A stretch of DNA of 64,000 bases from JAKACA01 sp050010115 (lineage in GTDB: Bacteria; Actinomycetota; Acidimicrobiia; Acidimicrobiales; Bog-793): NCBI GenBank assembly GCA_050010115.1, contig JBEKLQ010000001.1:1-64000 (forward strand), given 5' to 3'. A model generated the notes under the pieces. It was not told the DNA's origin and did not search any database. It worked only from the letters and a program-made list of their open reading frames with translations. The position numbers and the translations under genes were made by a program. Positions 1 to 7,671 of the stretch are shown here, piece after piece. How positions within the stretch are numbered: the stretch's first letter is position 1; each line of letters opens with the position of its first letter.

Positions 1-244
1 GGGCCGGTGCCGCGCTCGGCGGTCATCGGGCGCGTGCTCTGGTGCTCCTGGTCTCCCTACCATCCCCCCCAGCCCGGGCACTGAGGCACGGGGGCGCAAG
101 GGGGCCCGTGCTTGTCGTTCGTGGGGCACCGGGATGCCGTTGCCGCGGGCGCCCGGATATCGTACGGGGTACGCTGCGAAGCGACGCTGAAACCAGCGCC
201 GGAGGGGGCAGAGCATCTGGAGCAGCGGGGAAGGGACCGGGATT

Positions 245-946
245 TTGGTACCGATGAGCCTGCAGAGGCGAGACGTCGATCGCGTGCTCGCCCCCGAGTT
301 CGTGGAAGGTCTCGGGGATGCCCCGGTGGCCGAGCTCCGGAGCCGGCGCGACGAGTGCCGCCGCGTCGAGGACCTGGTCTCGTACCTTCGGCGAGTGGTC
401 CAGGGCCAGCTGGATCTCATCCACGCGGAGATCGAGATGCGTGTGAAGGGGACAGGGGGCGACGACGGGCGGTTGATCGACGATCTGCCCAGCATCCTCG
501 CCGGCTCGCAGGCGGGAGGCGCCGGCGGGGGAGTGGACCCGGGCGCGCTCGCCTGGAGCAGCGGGCACCAGGGCACGTCCTTGCTGGCGATCCCGGCCGT
601 GTCCGATGTCTTCGGTGAGTGCGAGGACCTGGCGCCCGCCGAGATCGCGGCGGTCATCGATCCTGAGCTCGCCGAGACCACGTTCCAACATGGGACGCTG
701 CCCGGAGCGAACCTCGGGAGTTACGGCGATGCCGAGCTCCGGGACGTAATGGAGCAGTTGGGGGAGCACGAGGTCCGCTTGTCCGCTGAGCGGCGGATCC
801 TTCACGAGCAGATCGACCGGCTGCAGGCGATGATCGTCGAGCGCTACAAGTCCGGTGCCGCCGACGCTGACGCGTTGCTGGGCGATCAGAATGGGTCATT
901 GCCGGCGCCGGAGACGGATCCTGAACCAGGAGACGGCACACCCTGA
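245..946 (+). CDS. rsiG: RsiG-like c-di-GMP-binding anti-sigma factor
   Basis: A 233-residue, soluble, mostly helical protein with two copies of a spaced motif, E-x3-S-x2-R-x3-Q-x3-D. Copy 1 is E42, S46, R49, Q53, D57. Copy 2 is E176, S180, R183, H187, D191, with His in place of Gln. This spacing is the published c-di-GMP-binding signature of RsiG, which in Streptomyces holds the sporulation sigma factor WhiG inactive when c-di-GMP is bound. Both copies lie in predicted antiparallel helices, as in RsiG. The middle (residues about 70-105) is a Gly-rich linker. TTG at 245 is preferred because a GGAAGGGA ribosome site ends 8 nt before it; ATG at 254 is the alternative. The stop overlaps the next regulator gene, so the two are probably translated together. 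No WhiG gene is in the window, so the partner sigma factor is unknown. Confidence 0.75.
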   Translation: MVPMSLQRRDVDRVLAPEFVEGLGDAPVAELRSRRDECRRVEDLVSYLRRVVQGQLDLIHAEIEMRVKGTGGDDGRLIDDLPSILAGSQAGGAGGGVDPGALAWSSGHQGTSLLAIPAVSDVFGECEDLAPAEIAAVIDPELAETTFQHGTLPGANLGSYGDAELRDVMEQLGEHEVRLSAERRILHEQIDRLQAMIVERYKSGAADADALLGDQNGSLPAPETDPEPGDGTP

Positions 947-1341
947 AGGAGATCCCCGATCGCTGGACCGATCTCGGCGAGTTCATCCGGAGCCAGCGCG
1001 AGATGGCACGCCTTTCGCTGCGCCGGATGTCGGAGATCGCCGGCATCTCGAACCCGTACCTGAGCCAGATCGAGCGCGGGCTCCGGCAACCGTCGGCGGA
1101 GATCCTGCAGAAGCTCGCGAAGGCGCTGGCCATCTCTGCTGAGACCCTCTACATCCGCGCGGGCATCCTCGATGACAACCGCGACGGCCACGGTGACCTC
1201 GTGAGCCACATCCTGGCCTCGCCGGATCTCGATGACGACGGCAAACAAGTGCTGGTCAAGGTGTATCGCTCACTCCGTCACGAGCTGGGTGGCAGCGCGG
1301 GGCACGGCTCGGCCGAGCCGCCGTCCGAGGACGAAGAGTGA
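943..1341 (+). CDS. XRE-family helix-turn-helix regulator with probable CTG start
   Basis: A 132-residue DNA-binding protein. The N-terminal 65 residues form a classic XRE fold: helix 1 LGEFIRSQRE, then LRRMSEIAG, the recognition segment SNPYLSQIERG and LQKLAKALAIS. The C-terminal 50 residues are acidic and unrecognised. The first ATG in frame (1003) would remove helix 1. Upstream, the frame is open only from 925, after a stop at 922-924, and the only plausible initiator there is CTG at 943. It is preceded by AGGAG at 928-932 with 10-nt spacing and overlaps the rsiG stop as CTGA. Translational coupling to rsiG is therefore likely. The target genes cannot be seen. Confidence 0.8.
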   Translation: MKEIPDRWTDLGEFIRSQREMARLSLRRMSEIAGISNPYLSQIERGLRQPSAEILQKLAKALAISAETLYIRAGILDDNRDGHGDLVSHILASPDLDDDGKQVLVKVYRSLRHELGGSAGHGSAEPPSEDEE

Positions 1342-1397
1342 CGCCGGGTATGCCACCGGCGCCTTACCCGGCGGCCGGTAGCGGATCGGCAGCTCAG

Positions 1398-1403
1398 TAG
1401 GAT
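1398..1403 (+). promoter_or_regulatory. candidate -10 box of mshA (leaderless)
   Basis: TAGGAT lies 8 nt before the ATG at 1412, which is the usual geometry for an actinobacterial leaderless transcript that starts at or near the start codon. No ribosome-binding site and no good -35 are visible. Confidence 0.4.
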
Positions 1404-1411
1404 TGGTACCG

Positions 1412-2701
1412 ATGCGCAGGCTCGCTGTGCTCTCCCTGCACACGTCCCCGCTCGCTCAACCGGGCACCGGTGACAGCGGCGGCATGAACGTCTACGTGAA
1501 GGAGCTCTCCTCCGCTCTCGCACGTGCCGGCGTCGCCTGTGACGTCTACACCCGGCGTGATCGTGAGGAGTTGCCCGACACCGTGTTCGTGGAGCCGGGT
1601 TTCGAGGTGCATTATGTGACGGCTGGACCGGCCGCCTCGGTGCCGAAGGAGCATCTTCACGAGCACGTCGAGGAGTTCACCGAGGGCGTCATCTCCCACA
1701 TGACCGGTGAGGTCCCGAGGGTGCGTGCGCCCGGGAGCGGGAGCTTCGGGGCGCTCGAGGAGGGTGCCAGCGCCATCCATGCGAACTACTGGCTGTCCGG
1801 TCTCGCCGGCCATGCCATCAAGCACCGGCTCGATCTCCCGCTCGTCTCGACGTTCCACACCCTCGATCGGGTGAAGGCGATCGCCAGCCCGGAGGAGCTC
1901 GAAGCCTCTGCCGGCACTCGCCGGGCCGAGGCCGAGGCAGCGATCATCGGCTGCTCGGACGCGTTGCTCGCGTCTTGCGACGTGGAGCTCCAGCAACTCG
2001 TCGAGCTGTACGGGGCCGACCCCGATCGGATCGCGATCGTCCCACTCGGCGTGGACCACGCCTTCTTCTCTCCGGGCGACCGGCGGATGGCCAGGCGGGC
2101 TATCGGCCTGGACGACCGAAGCGGGCCGCTCCTGCTGTTCGTCGGGCGGATCCAGCCGTTGAAGGGAGCCGACGTGGCCGTCAGCGCGCTGGCTGCCCTG
2201 AGGTCAGGTGGTGTCGACGACGCCCGCTTGGTCATCGTCGGCGGTCCCAGCGGTCCACATGGCGACGAGGAGATGGCGGCGTTGCACCACCAGGTGACGA
2301 CCCTTGGTCTCGAGTCGCACGTCACCTTCACACCCCCGCAACCCCATGAGCTGCTCTCGACGTACTACCGGGCGGCAGACTGCTGCCTTGTGCCCTCCCG
2401 GTCGGAGTCCTTCGGTCTCGTCGCCCTCGAGGCCTCGGCATGCGGTGTACCGGTCGTGGCGGCGGCAGTCGGGGGCCTCACGACACTCGTGTCCGAAGGC
2501 CGGAGCGGCTACCTCGTCGAGTCCGGCGACGCTGACGCGTTCGCGAGCCGGGTCGCCGAGATCGTGACCGACCCTATCGGTCAGGCGGTGCTCGGAGCCG
2601 GTGGCGCCTCGATGGCGCAGTCGTACACCTGGGCCACGGCTGCCTGTCGCCTGCGGTCGCTCTACGCCGACCTCACCTCCCGCGAGCTCGTGGAGTGCTG
2701 A
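1412..2701 (+). CDS. mshA: D-inositol-3-phosphate glycosyltransferase (mycothiol synthesis)
   Basis: A 429-residue GT-B enzyme of family GT4. It transfers N-acetylglucosamine from UDP-GlcNAc to 1-D-inositol 3-phosphate, the first step of mycothiol, the main low-molecular-weight thiol of actinobacteria. The N-terminus carries the family hallmark LHTSPLAQPGTGDSGGMNVY, which forms the acceptor loop. NYWLSG and STFHTLDRVK follow. The C-terminal nucleotide-sugar half has LLFVGRIQPLKG and the E-x7-E type motif SRSESFGLVALEASACG. ATG at 1412 matches the conserved family start; an in-frame TTG at 1403 would add only three residues. proC follows 1 nt after the stop, so they are probably co-transcribed. 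Length and motifs are normal and the gene looks intact. Confidence 0.9.
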   Translation: MRRLAVLSLHTSPLAQPGTGDSGGMNVYVKELSSALARAGVACDVYTRRDREELPDTVFVEPGFEVHYVTAGPAASVPKEHLHEHVEEFTEGVISHMTGEVPRVRAPGSGSFGALEEGASAIHANYWLSGLAGHAIKHRLDLPLVSTFHTLDRVKAIASPEELEASAGTRRAEAEAAIIGCSDALLASCDVELQQLVELYGADPDRIAIVPLGVDHAFFSPGDRRMARRAIGLDDRSGPLLLFVGRIQPLKGADVAVSALAALRSGGVDDARLVIVGGPSGPHGDEEMAALHHQVTTLGLESHVTFTPPQPHELLSTYYRAADCCLVPSRSESFGLVALEASACGVPVVAAAVGGLTTLVSEGRSGYLVESGDADAFASRVAEIVTDPIGQAVLGAGGASMAQSYTWATAACRLRSLYADLTSRELVEC

Positions 2702-2702
2702 G

Positions 2703-3503
2703 GTGACCCGCCTCGTCGTGGTCGGAGGGGGTCGGATGGGAAACGCCCTCATCTCCGGGCTGCTCCGATCGGGGTGGGTCAAGCCAGGAGACCTCGTGAT
2801 CGTCGAGCGGTTGGAGGCGAAGCGGGCGGAGATCGGACGCCGCTACCCCGACATCCGGACCGTGGCCGAACCGGTGGCAGCTGAATCGGCGGTGCTGGCC
2901 GTGAAGCCGGATGACGCCGAAACGGCCGCTCGCTCGCTGGCGGCCACCGGCGTGCCGCGAGTGTTGTCGATCATGGCGGGGGTGACCATCGACCGCCTCG
3001 AGTCATGGTTCGGCGCTGGAACGGCGGTCCTCCGCGCGATGCCGAACATGCCCGCTGTCCTCGGCGCGGCGGCCTCGGCGGTGGCGGGCGGCGCGTCCGT
3101 CAGCGAGGACGACTTCGCCTGGGGAGAAGCGGTGCTGTCGTCGTTCGGGGTCGTCGCCCGCGTCCCGGAGAAGCTTCTGGACTCCGTCACCGGCCTGTCG
3201 GGCTCCGGGCCGGCGTACGTGTTCCTGCTCGCCGAGGCAATGGTCGAAGCCGGGGTGGCCGAAGGGATCGATCGGGAGGTCAGCCGCCTTCTCGTCACCG
3301 CGACCCTTCTCGGTTCCGCCCGTCTCCTCGCCGAGACGGGCGAATCGCCTGAAGCACTCAGGGCAGCGGTGACGTCCCCGGGGGGCACGACCTCAGCCGG
3401 CTTGCGGGTGCTCGAGCGTTATGCGGTCCGATCGGCGGTGGTAGAAGCAGTTGCGGCGGCGGCGGAACGGGCACGAGAGCTGGGAAGGGAGGCGACAAGC
3501 TGA
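2703..3503 (+). CDS. proC: pyrroline-5-carboxylate reductase
   Basis: A 266-residue NAD(P)H-dependent enzyme that reduces 1-pyrroline-5-carboxylate to L-proline in the last step of proline synthesis. The N-terminal Rossmann motif is VVVGGGRMGNALISGL. The family signature is complete: AVKPDD, RAMPNMPA, TGLSGSGPAYVFLLAEA and VTSPGGTTSAGL. GTG at 2703 gives the standard start, directly at the glycine-rich loop, one base after the mshA stop. The pairing of proC with a small excisionase-type protein downstream is also seen in Mycobacterium (Rv0500-Rv0500A). Confidence 0.95.
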   Translation: MTRLVVVGGGRMGNALISGLLRSGWVKPGDLVIVERLEAKRAEIGRRYPDIRTVAEPVAAESAVLAVKPDDAETAARSLAATGVPRVLSIMAGVTIDRLESWFGAGTAVLRAMPNMPAVLGAAASAVAGGASVSEDDFAWGEAVLSSFGVVARVPEKLLDSVTGLSGSGPAYVFLLAEAMVEAGVAEGIDREVSRLLVTATLLGSARLLAETGESPEALRAAVTSPGGTTSAGLRVLERYAVRSAVVEAVAAAAERARELGREATS

Positions 3504-3570
3504 CGCTTGCGCAGCCGTGCCCGGCACCCTCAGGGGGACAGTCACACTTTTCACTTCAGCAACATTGGCG

Positions 3571-3576
3571 TACAGT
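3571..3576 (+). promoter_or_regulatory. candidate -10 box for the excisionase-like gene
   Basis: TACAGT with a weak -35 (TTTTCA at 3548-3553) and a 17-bp spacer, 17 nt before the proposed GTG start at 3594. The stretch 3541-3575 is noticeably richer in A+T than its surroundings. Confidence 0.4.
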
Positions 3577-3593
3577 CGTATCGGCGGAGAGGG

Positions 3594-3800
3594 GTGATCT
3601 ATCTGACGAGCATCGACTATGCCAAGGCCAGGTTCTACACAGTCGCGGAGGTAGCCCAGGTTCTGAGGGTCTCCAACATGACCGTGTACCGCCTGATCAA
3701 CTCCGGTCAGCTCCCTGCGGTTCGCGTGGGGAAGTCCTACCGGCTCCGGGAAGAGGACGTGAACCGTTATCTCTCGGAACGCTTCACCGAAGCAGGCTGA
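3594..3800 (+). CDS. excisionase-family winged-helix DNA-binding protein (Rv0500A-like)
   Basis: A 68-residue protein made of one MerR/excisionase-type DNA-binding domain: FYTVAEVAQVLRVSNMTVYR is the helix-turn-helix, and VRVGKSYRLREEDVNRYL is the wing and last helix. It is not linked to an integrase here. In Mycobacterium a close relative (Rv0500A) also follows proC, so this is a conserved chromosomal regulator rather than phage debris. GTG at 3594 is chosen because conserved sequence begins soon after it and GGAGAGG lies just upstream, although the spacing is short. Its target is unknown. Confidence 0.75.
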   Translation: MIYLTSIDYAKARFYTVAEVAQVLRVSNMTVYRLINSGQLPAVRVGKSYRLREEDVNRYLSERFTEAG

Positions 3801-3897
3801 GTAGGGTTGCCGCTCGACGACGGGCCGTGATAACCCGTCCGGGAACCAACCAAGCGGCCTTGAAGGCCGCGCCTGTGGCGGAGGAGCAGCCGCGACC

Positions 3898-5439
3898 GTG
3901 AACCTTGCGACCATCATCGAGCCGCATCCTGCCGACGCGGTGGCGTTCCGCCACGACGGTCGCAGCTTCAGCTATGGCGAGCTGCGGGACCACGCCACGG
4001 TGACGCGGGCGCACCTGGTCCGGTACGGCGTCGAGCGTGGCGATCGGGTCGCGCTCGTGTTCCCGACCACGCCGGCCTTCGCCGTCGCGTACTTTGCCGC
4101 CCTCGGCTCGGGGGCCGTCGCCGTCCCGTTGAACCCGGAGAGCCCCGTTGCCGAGCTCGCGACCGAGCTCGGGACCGTCCGCGCCAAGGTCGTGCTGCTC
4201 GGCGGTCCCCGCGCCGCCGCATTGCGCGGGCCGCTGACCGACCTCGGTTACCTGGCGCTCGAGCTCGCAGAGAGTGGCGAGCTGAACGGCGCCAAGGACG
4301 CTGGCTCCGCCTCGACCGCGGGCGAAGCCGGCGGCGCCGAGGGCGACCCGGGCCCGATCGTGGACTGCGCCCCCGACGACACTGCGGTGTTGCTGTTCAC
4401 CTCGGGAACCGCCGGCTCGCCCAAGGCAGCCATCCTCACTCATGGCAACCTCCGAGCGAACATCGATCAGATGGAGCTCGCCGTCGGACTCGCTCCCACG
4501 GTCGACGACATCGGTCTCCTCGTCGTGCCCCCGTTCCACATCTACGGGCTGAACGCCGTGCTCGGCATCCACTTGTTCGTGGGCGCCCGTCTCGTACTGA
4601 TGGAGCGCTTCGACGCGGCCACCCTGCTCGACCTCGTCCCACGGGAAGGCATCACCGTGCTACCGGGTGTTCCCGAGCTGTTCGCTGCGCTGGCCAACTA
4701 CTCGCCGGCGACCGGCGACGAACTCAGGTCCGTGCGGTTGGCCTGCTCGGGCGCGGCGCCGTTGCCGCTGGAGGTGGCAGAGCGCTTCGAGTCCCGGTTC
4801 GGCGTGGGGATCTGGCAGGCGTACGGGTTGACCGAAGCGTCGCCCACCGTGACGTTCCCCGACCAGCACGCCACGCGGCGCCCGCTGGCGGTGGGGGTGC
4901 CGCTGCCGGGGATCGAGATGAAGATCGTCGATCTCGACGGTCAGCCGGTCGAGCATGGCGACCATGGCGAGATCCTGGTCCGGGGTCCGAACGTGTTCTC
5001 CGGCTACTTCGAGGACGCCGTGGCGACGAGGGCGGCGCTCGACCGCGCCGGCTGGTTGCACACCGGTGACATCGGAGTGATGGACGACGACGGGTCGCTG
5101 ACGATCGTGGACCGCCACAAGGATCTGGTGATCGTGTCGGGTTTCAATGTGTTCCCGGCCGAAGTGGAGCACGTATTGGAGGAGTACCCGGCCGTCGCAG
5201 AGGTCGTCGTGATCGGCGTGCCCGATCCGGCGCTCGGCGAGTCGGTCCGCGCCTACGTGGTTCCGACGACGGAGGCCTGGCCCGAGGACGCCGTGGCGCC
5301 GGAGGGGGTCACAGAAGCCGAGCTGATCGACTACTGCGCCCGGTATCTGGCCAGCTACAAGTGCCCGGTCAACGTGGTGTTCATGCGCGAGCTCCCTCGG
5401 GGGCTGCACGGAAAGGCGCTACGCCGCGCTCTCGCGTGA
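3898..5439 (+). CDS. AMP-dependent acyl-CoA synthetase/ligase
   Basis: A 513-residue member of the ANL superfamily that activates a carboxylic acid with ATP and joins it to CoA. The P-loop-like motif LLFTSGTAGSPKAAILTHGN is at about residue 162. The adenylate-binding motif YGLTEASPT follows near 310, TGDIG near 385, and the hinge and A8 region KDLVIVSGFNVFPAEVEHVL near 405. The C-terminal catalytic lysine is in LHGKALRRAL. A short Gly/Ala/Glu-rich insertion at residues 125-155 precedes the P-loop. The chain-length preference cannot be told; the medium- or long-chain FadD-like class is most likely. GTG at 3898 has GGAGGAG upstream. No partner genes of lipid metabolism are adjacent. Confidence 0.85.
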   Translation: MNLATIIEPHPADAVAFRHDGRSFSYGELRDHATVTRAHLVRYGVERGDRVALVFPTTPAFAVAYFAALGSGAVAVPLNPESPVAELATELGTVRAKVVLLGGPRAAALRGPLTDLGYLALELAESGELNGAKDAGSASTAGEAGGAEGDPGPIVDCAPDDTAVLLFTSGTAGSPKAAILTHGNLRANIDQMELAVGLAPTVDDIGLLVVPPFHIYGLNAVLGIHLFVGARLVLMERFDAATLLDLVPREGITVLPGVPELFAALANYSPATGDELRSVRLACSGAAPLPLEVAERFESRFGVGIWQAYGLTEASPTVTFPDQHATRRPLAVGVPLPGIEMKIVDLDGQPVEHGDHGEILVRGPNVFSGYFEDAVATRAALDRAGWLHTGDIGVMDDDGSLTIVDRHKDLVIVSGFNVFPAEVEHVLEEYPAVAEVVVIGVPDPALGESVRAYVVPTTEAWPEDAVAPEGVTEAELIDYCARYLASYKCPVNVVFMRELPRGLHGKALRRALA

Positions 5440-5464
5440 CGGGAGCCGGGTCGGCTCTCCGCTT

Positions 5465-5494
5465 TTGTGACGTTCGCACCGCCGTCGTTACCAT
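5465..5494 (+). promoter_or_regulatory. rex promoter with a possible Rex half-site
   Basis: TTGTGA (5465-5470), an 18-bp spacer and TACCAT (5489-5494) form a reasonable vegetative promoter. Its -10 ends 8 nt before the rex ATG, suggesting a leaderless mRNA. TTGTGA is also one half of the Rex operator consensus. A weak second half (TTCGCA) follows at the wrong spacing, so autoregulation is only a suggestion. Confidence 0.45.
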
Positions 5495-5502
5495 CCCTCC
5501 CC

Positions 5503-6183
5503 ATGCCCGAGCGCTTCGCACGGCGGATACCCGCGCCGACAGTTGTCCGCCTCCCTCTCTACCAGCGCGTGCTGAACGAGCTCGCTCGGGAGGCGGTGGC
5601 CACGGTGTCCTCGGCCGAGCTGGCCGAAGCCTGCGGCGTGAACGCCGCCAAGGTTCGCAAGGACCTGTCCCACTTCGGCAGCTACGGCACCCGTGGGACC
5701 GGGTACGACGTCGACTACCTGCTCGGCCAGATCCAGCGGGAGCTCGGCATCGACCGGGAGCGGGCGGTGGTGATCGCTGGGATGGGTCATCTGGGCCATG
5801 CTTTGGCGCGCTCGGCGGGTTTCGTGCAGAGCGGCTTCCGGATCGTCGGCCTGTTCGACGTCCAGCCGGACACGATCGGCGAGGTGGTGGCCGGTTTGCG
5901 GGTGCGTCACGTGTCCGAGCTCCCGTCGGTCTGCCGTAGCGAGGACGCCGCCATCGGCGTGATCACGACTCCGGGAGGGGCGGCTCAGGACGTGTGTGAT
6001 CGCATGGCTGAGGGCGGCGTGAGCGCCATCTTGAACTTCGCCCCCGTCGTCCTCACTGCCCCGGCGTCGGTGCAGGTACGCGATGTCGACTTCTCCGCAG
6101 AGCTGCAGGTCCTGGCGTTCTACCAAGCGCACCCGGATGCAGCCACGGGCCGGCCGGAGGCGCCTGCGAGAGCTGGGCGGTGA
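5503..6183 (+). CDS. rex: redox-sensing transcriptional repressor Rex
   Basis: A 226-residue repressor that binds DNA when NAD+ dominates and is released by NADH, tuning respiration genes. The N-terminal winged helix carries RLPLYQRVLNEL, SSAELAEACGVNAAKVRKDL and SHFGSYGTRGTGYDV. The Rossmann half has VVIAGMGHLGHALA. The closing segment VSAILNFAPV is the usual Rex C-terminal signature. ATG at 5503 fits the family N-terminus; an upstream in-frame GTG (5467) would start inside the promoter. hemA, hemC and cobA-hemD follow in the same direction, the same arrangement as the Rex-controlled rex-hemACD operon of Streptomyces coelicolor, so haem synthesis is probably under redox control here too. Confidence 0.93.
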   Translation: MPERFARRIPAPTVVRLPLYQRVLNELAREAVATVSSAELAEACGVNAAKVRKDLSHFGSYGTRGTGYDVDYLLGQIQRELGIDRERAVVIAGMGHLGHALARSAGFVQSGFRIVGLFDVQPDTIGEVVAGLRVRHVSELPSVCRSEDAAIGVITTPGGAAQDVCDRMAEGGVSAILNFAPVVLTAPASVQVRDVDFSAELQVLAFYQAHPDAATGRPEAPARAGR

Positions 6184-6250
6184 GCACGCGGGTACGCTCT
6201 GGGCTGGTTCGTGGTGCATGTCGCCTCGTGAGAGCGTCCCATGGGCGCCT

Positions 6251-6270
6251 GACACCGATCACCAGGTGTC
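6251..6270 (+). promoter_or_regulatory. inverted repeat just upstream of hemA
   Basis: GACACC (6251-6256), 8 nt, GGTGTC (6265-6270), ending 22 nt before the hemA start and just ahead of the GGAGAGG ribosome site. It may be an operator or an RNA hairpin affecting hemA translation. No known consensus is matched. Confidence 0.35.
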
Positions 6271-6292
6271 CTGGATGGAGAGGTAGCCGCGT

Positions 6293-7660
6293 GTGGCGGT
6301 CGTAGTTGTCGGTATGCACGAACGGGATGCGCCGCTCGAGGTCTTCGAGCGCGTGGCCGTCGGCGAGCACGAGTTGGACAAGGCGCTTGCCGAGCTCGTC
6401 GCGAGCCCGAACCTGTCCGAGGTCGTGATCCTGTCGACGTGCCTCCGCACCGAGGTCTATGCTGCCGTGGACCGGTTCCACGATGGTGTGGCCGACATCG
6501 AGGCGTTCTTCTGGACGCGCCTCGGCAGCCAAGGTCGGCTCGACGCAGGCGAGCGATTCGGCCGGGTGGAGCGACCCGACCGGGGCGAGCGGCGCCCGGA
6601 GCCCGGCGGCGGTGTGATGGAGCTCGGCGGCGGGTTGTCGTGCCGTTACGACGATGCCGCGGTCGCCTACCTGTTCGAGGTCGCCTCAGGTATCGACTCG
6701 CCGGTACTGGGCGAGGGCGAGATCCTCCGCCAAGTGCGCGATGCAGCCGAATCAGCCCGTCTGGAAAGCGCAGCAGGCCCCATCCTCGTCCCGCTGTTCC
6801 GGCACGCGGTCGAGGCCGGCAAACGCGCTCGTACCGACACCGCCATCCAACGCGGCACTACCTCGCTGGCTCACGCGGCTGTGGAGCTGGCAGCCGAGCG
6901 GGCGCACGGTTTCGACCGGCGGCGGATCCTGGTGGTCGGCGCAGGTGAGATGGGCGCTGGGATCGCCCGCGCCCTCGCCGGCCGCGGTGACCTCACCGGC
7001 GAGCTCACCGTGGCCAATCGGGGCGTGGACCGGGCGGCCGAGGTCGCCGACATGCTGGCGGCGCGTGCTGTGGGCCTGGCGGACGTGCCGGCAGAGTTGG
7101 CGCTGGCGGACGTGGTGCTGACTTCCACGGCCGCCGATGAGGTGCTCCTCGGTGTCGAGATGTTCGAGTCGGCGCTGGCGGCTCGGGCCGCCCGCGCCAC
7201 TGCGGCACCCTCCCGACCGATGGTCGTGGTCGATCTCGCTGTGCCGAGGGACGTGGACCCCGCCGTCGGATCTCTGGACGGTGTCGTGCGGCTCGACGTC
7301 GAAGACGTGCGCCGCTTCGCCGAGGAGCAGATGGCGGGGCGCCAGGGTGAGATCCCGGCAGTTCGCGCCCTCGTGGCCGAGGAGCTGGAGCGCTACCGCT
7401 CGACAGCGTCGGGCCGCCTGGCAGCGCCGGTTGTCGCAGCGCTGCGAGAACGCGCAGAGCTGCAGCGTGCGGGTGAGTTGGAACGGTACCGAGTCCGCCT
7501 CGACGCGCTGTCAGCGGCTGACCGCGAGCTGGTCGAGCTGCTCACACGCCGCATCGTGGCCAAGTTGTTGCATGACCCGACGGTTCGCGTGAAGGAAGCT
7601 GCAGGTTCGGCCCGTGGTGAGCGCCTGGCGGAGGCGTTGCGGGCGTTGTTCGACCTGTAG
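6293..7660 (+). CDS. hemA: glutamyl-tRNA reductase
   Basis: A 455-residue enzyme of the C5 pathway. It reduces glutamyl-tRNA(Glu) with NADPH to glutamate-1-semialdehyde, the committed step for haem and corrinoids. The catalytic Cys50 sits in ILSTCLRTEVY, where most relatives have N rather than L after the Cys. GIDSPVLGEGEILRQV follows, and the NADPH-binding motif is VVGAGEMGAGIA. The helical C-terminal dimerisation domain is intact. An extra charged segment of about 30 residues at 75-110 lies before the conserved GxxS region. GTG at 6293 has GGAGAGG upstream. Glu-1-semialdehyde is passed to HemL, whose gene lies 5 kb downstream. Confidence 0.95.
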   Translation: MAVVVVGMHERDAPLEVFERVAVGEHELDKALAELVASPNLSEVVILSTCLRTEVYAAVDRFHDGVADIEAFFWTRLGSQGRLDAGERFGRVERPDRGERRPEPGGGVMELGGGLSCRYDDAAVAYLFEVASGIDSPVLGEGEILRQVRDAAESARLESAAGPILVPLFRHAVEAGKRARTDTAIQRGTTSLAHAAVELAAERAHGFDRRRILVVGAGEMGAGIARALAGRGDLTGELTVANRGVDRAAEVADMLAARAVGLADVPAELALADVVLTSTAADEVLLGVEMFESALAARAARATAAPSRPMVVVDLAVPRDVDPAVGSLDGVVRLDVEDVRRFAEEQMAGRQGEIPAVRALVAEELERYRSTASGRLAAPVVAALRERAELQRAGELERYRVRLDALSAADRELVELLTRRIVAKLLHDPTVRVKEAAGSARGERLAEALRALFDL

Positions 7661-7671
7661 GCGGATCCAGC

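Noticed and set aside
1..26. Possible divergent gene starting with ATG at 26 on the minus strand and leaving the window.
   Set aside because: Only eight codons are visible, and there is no ribosome site or clear promoter, so nothing supports it.
3801..3897. Search for a bS22-like short basic gene after the excisionase gene.
   Set aside because: No Lys/Arg-rich short frame with a start codon is present.
5461..5500. Canonical Rex operator.
   Set aside because: The two halves TGTGAC and TTCGCA are present but separated by one base instead of four, so the palindrome does not match the consensus.
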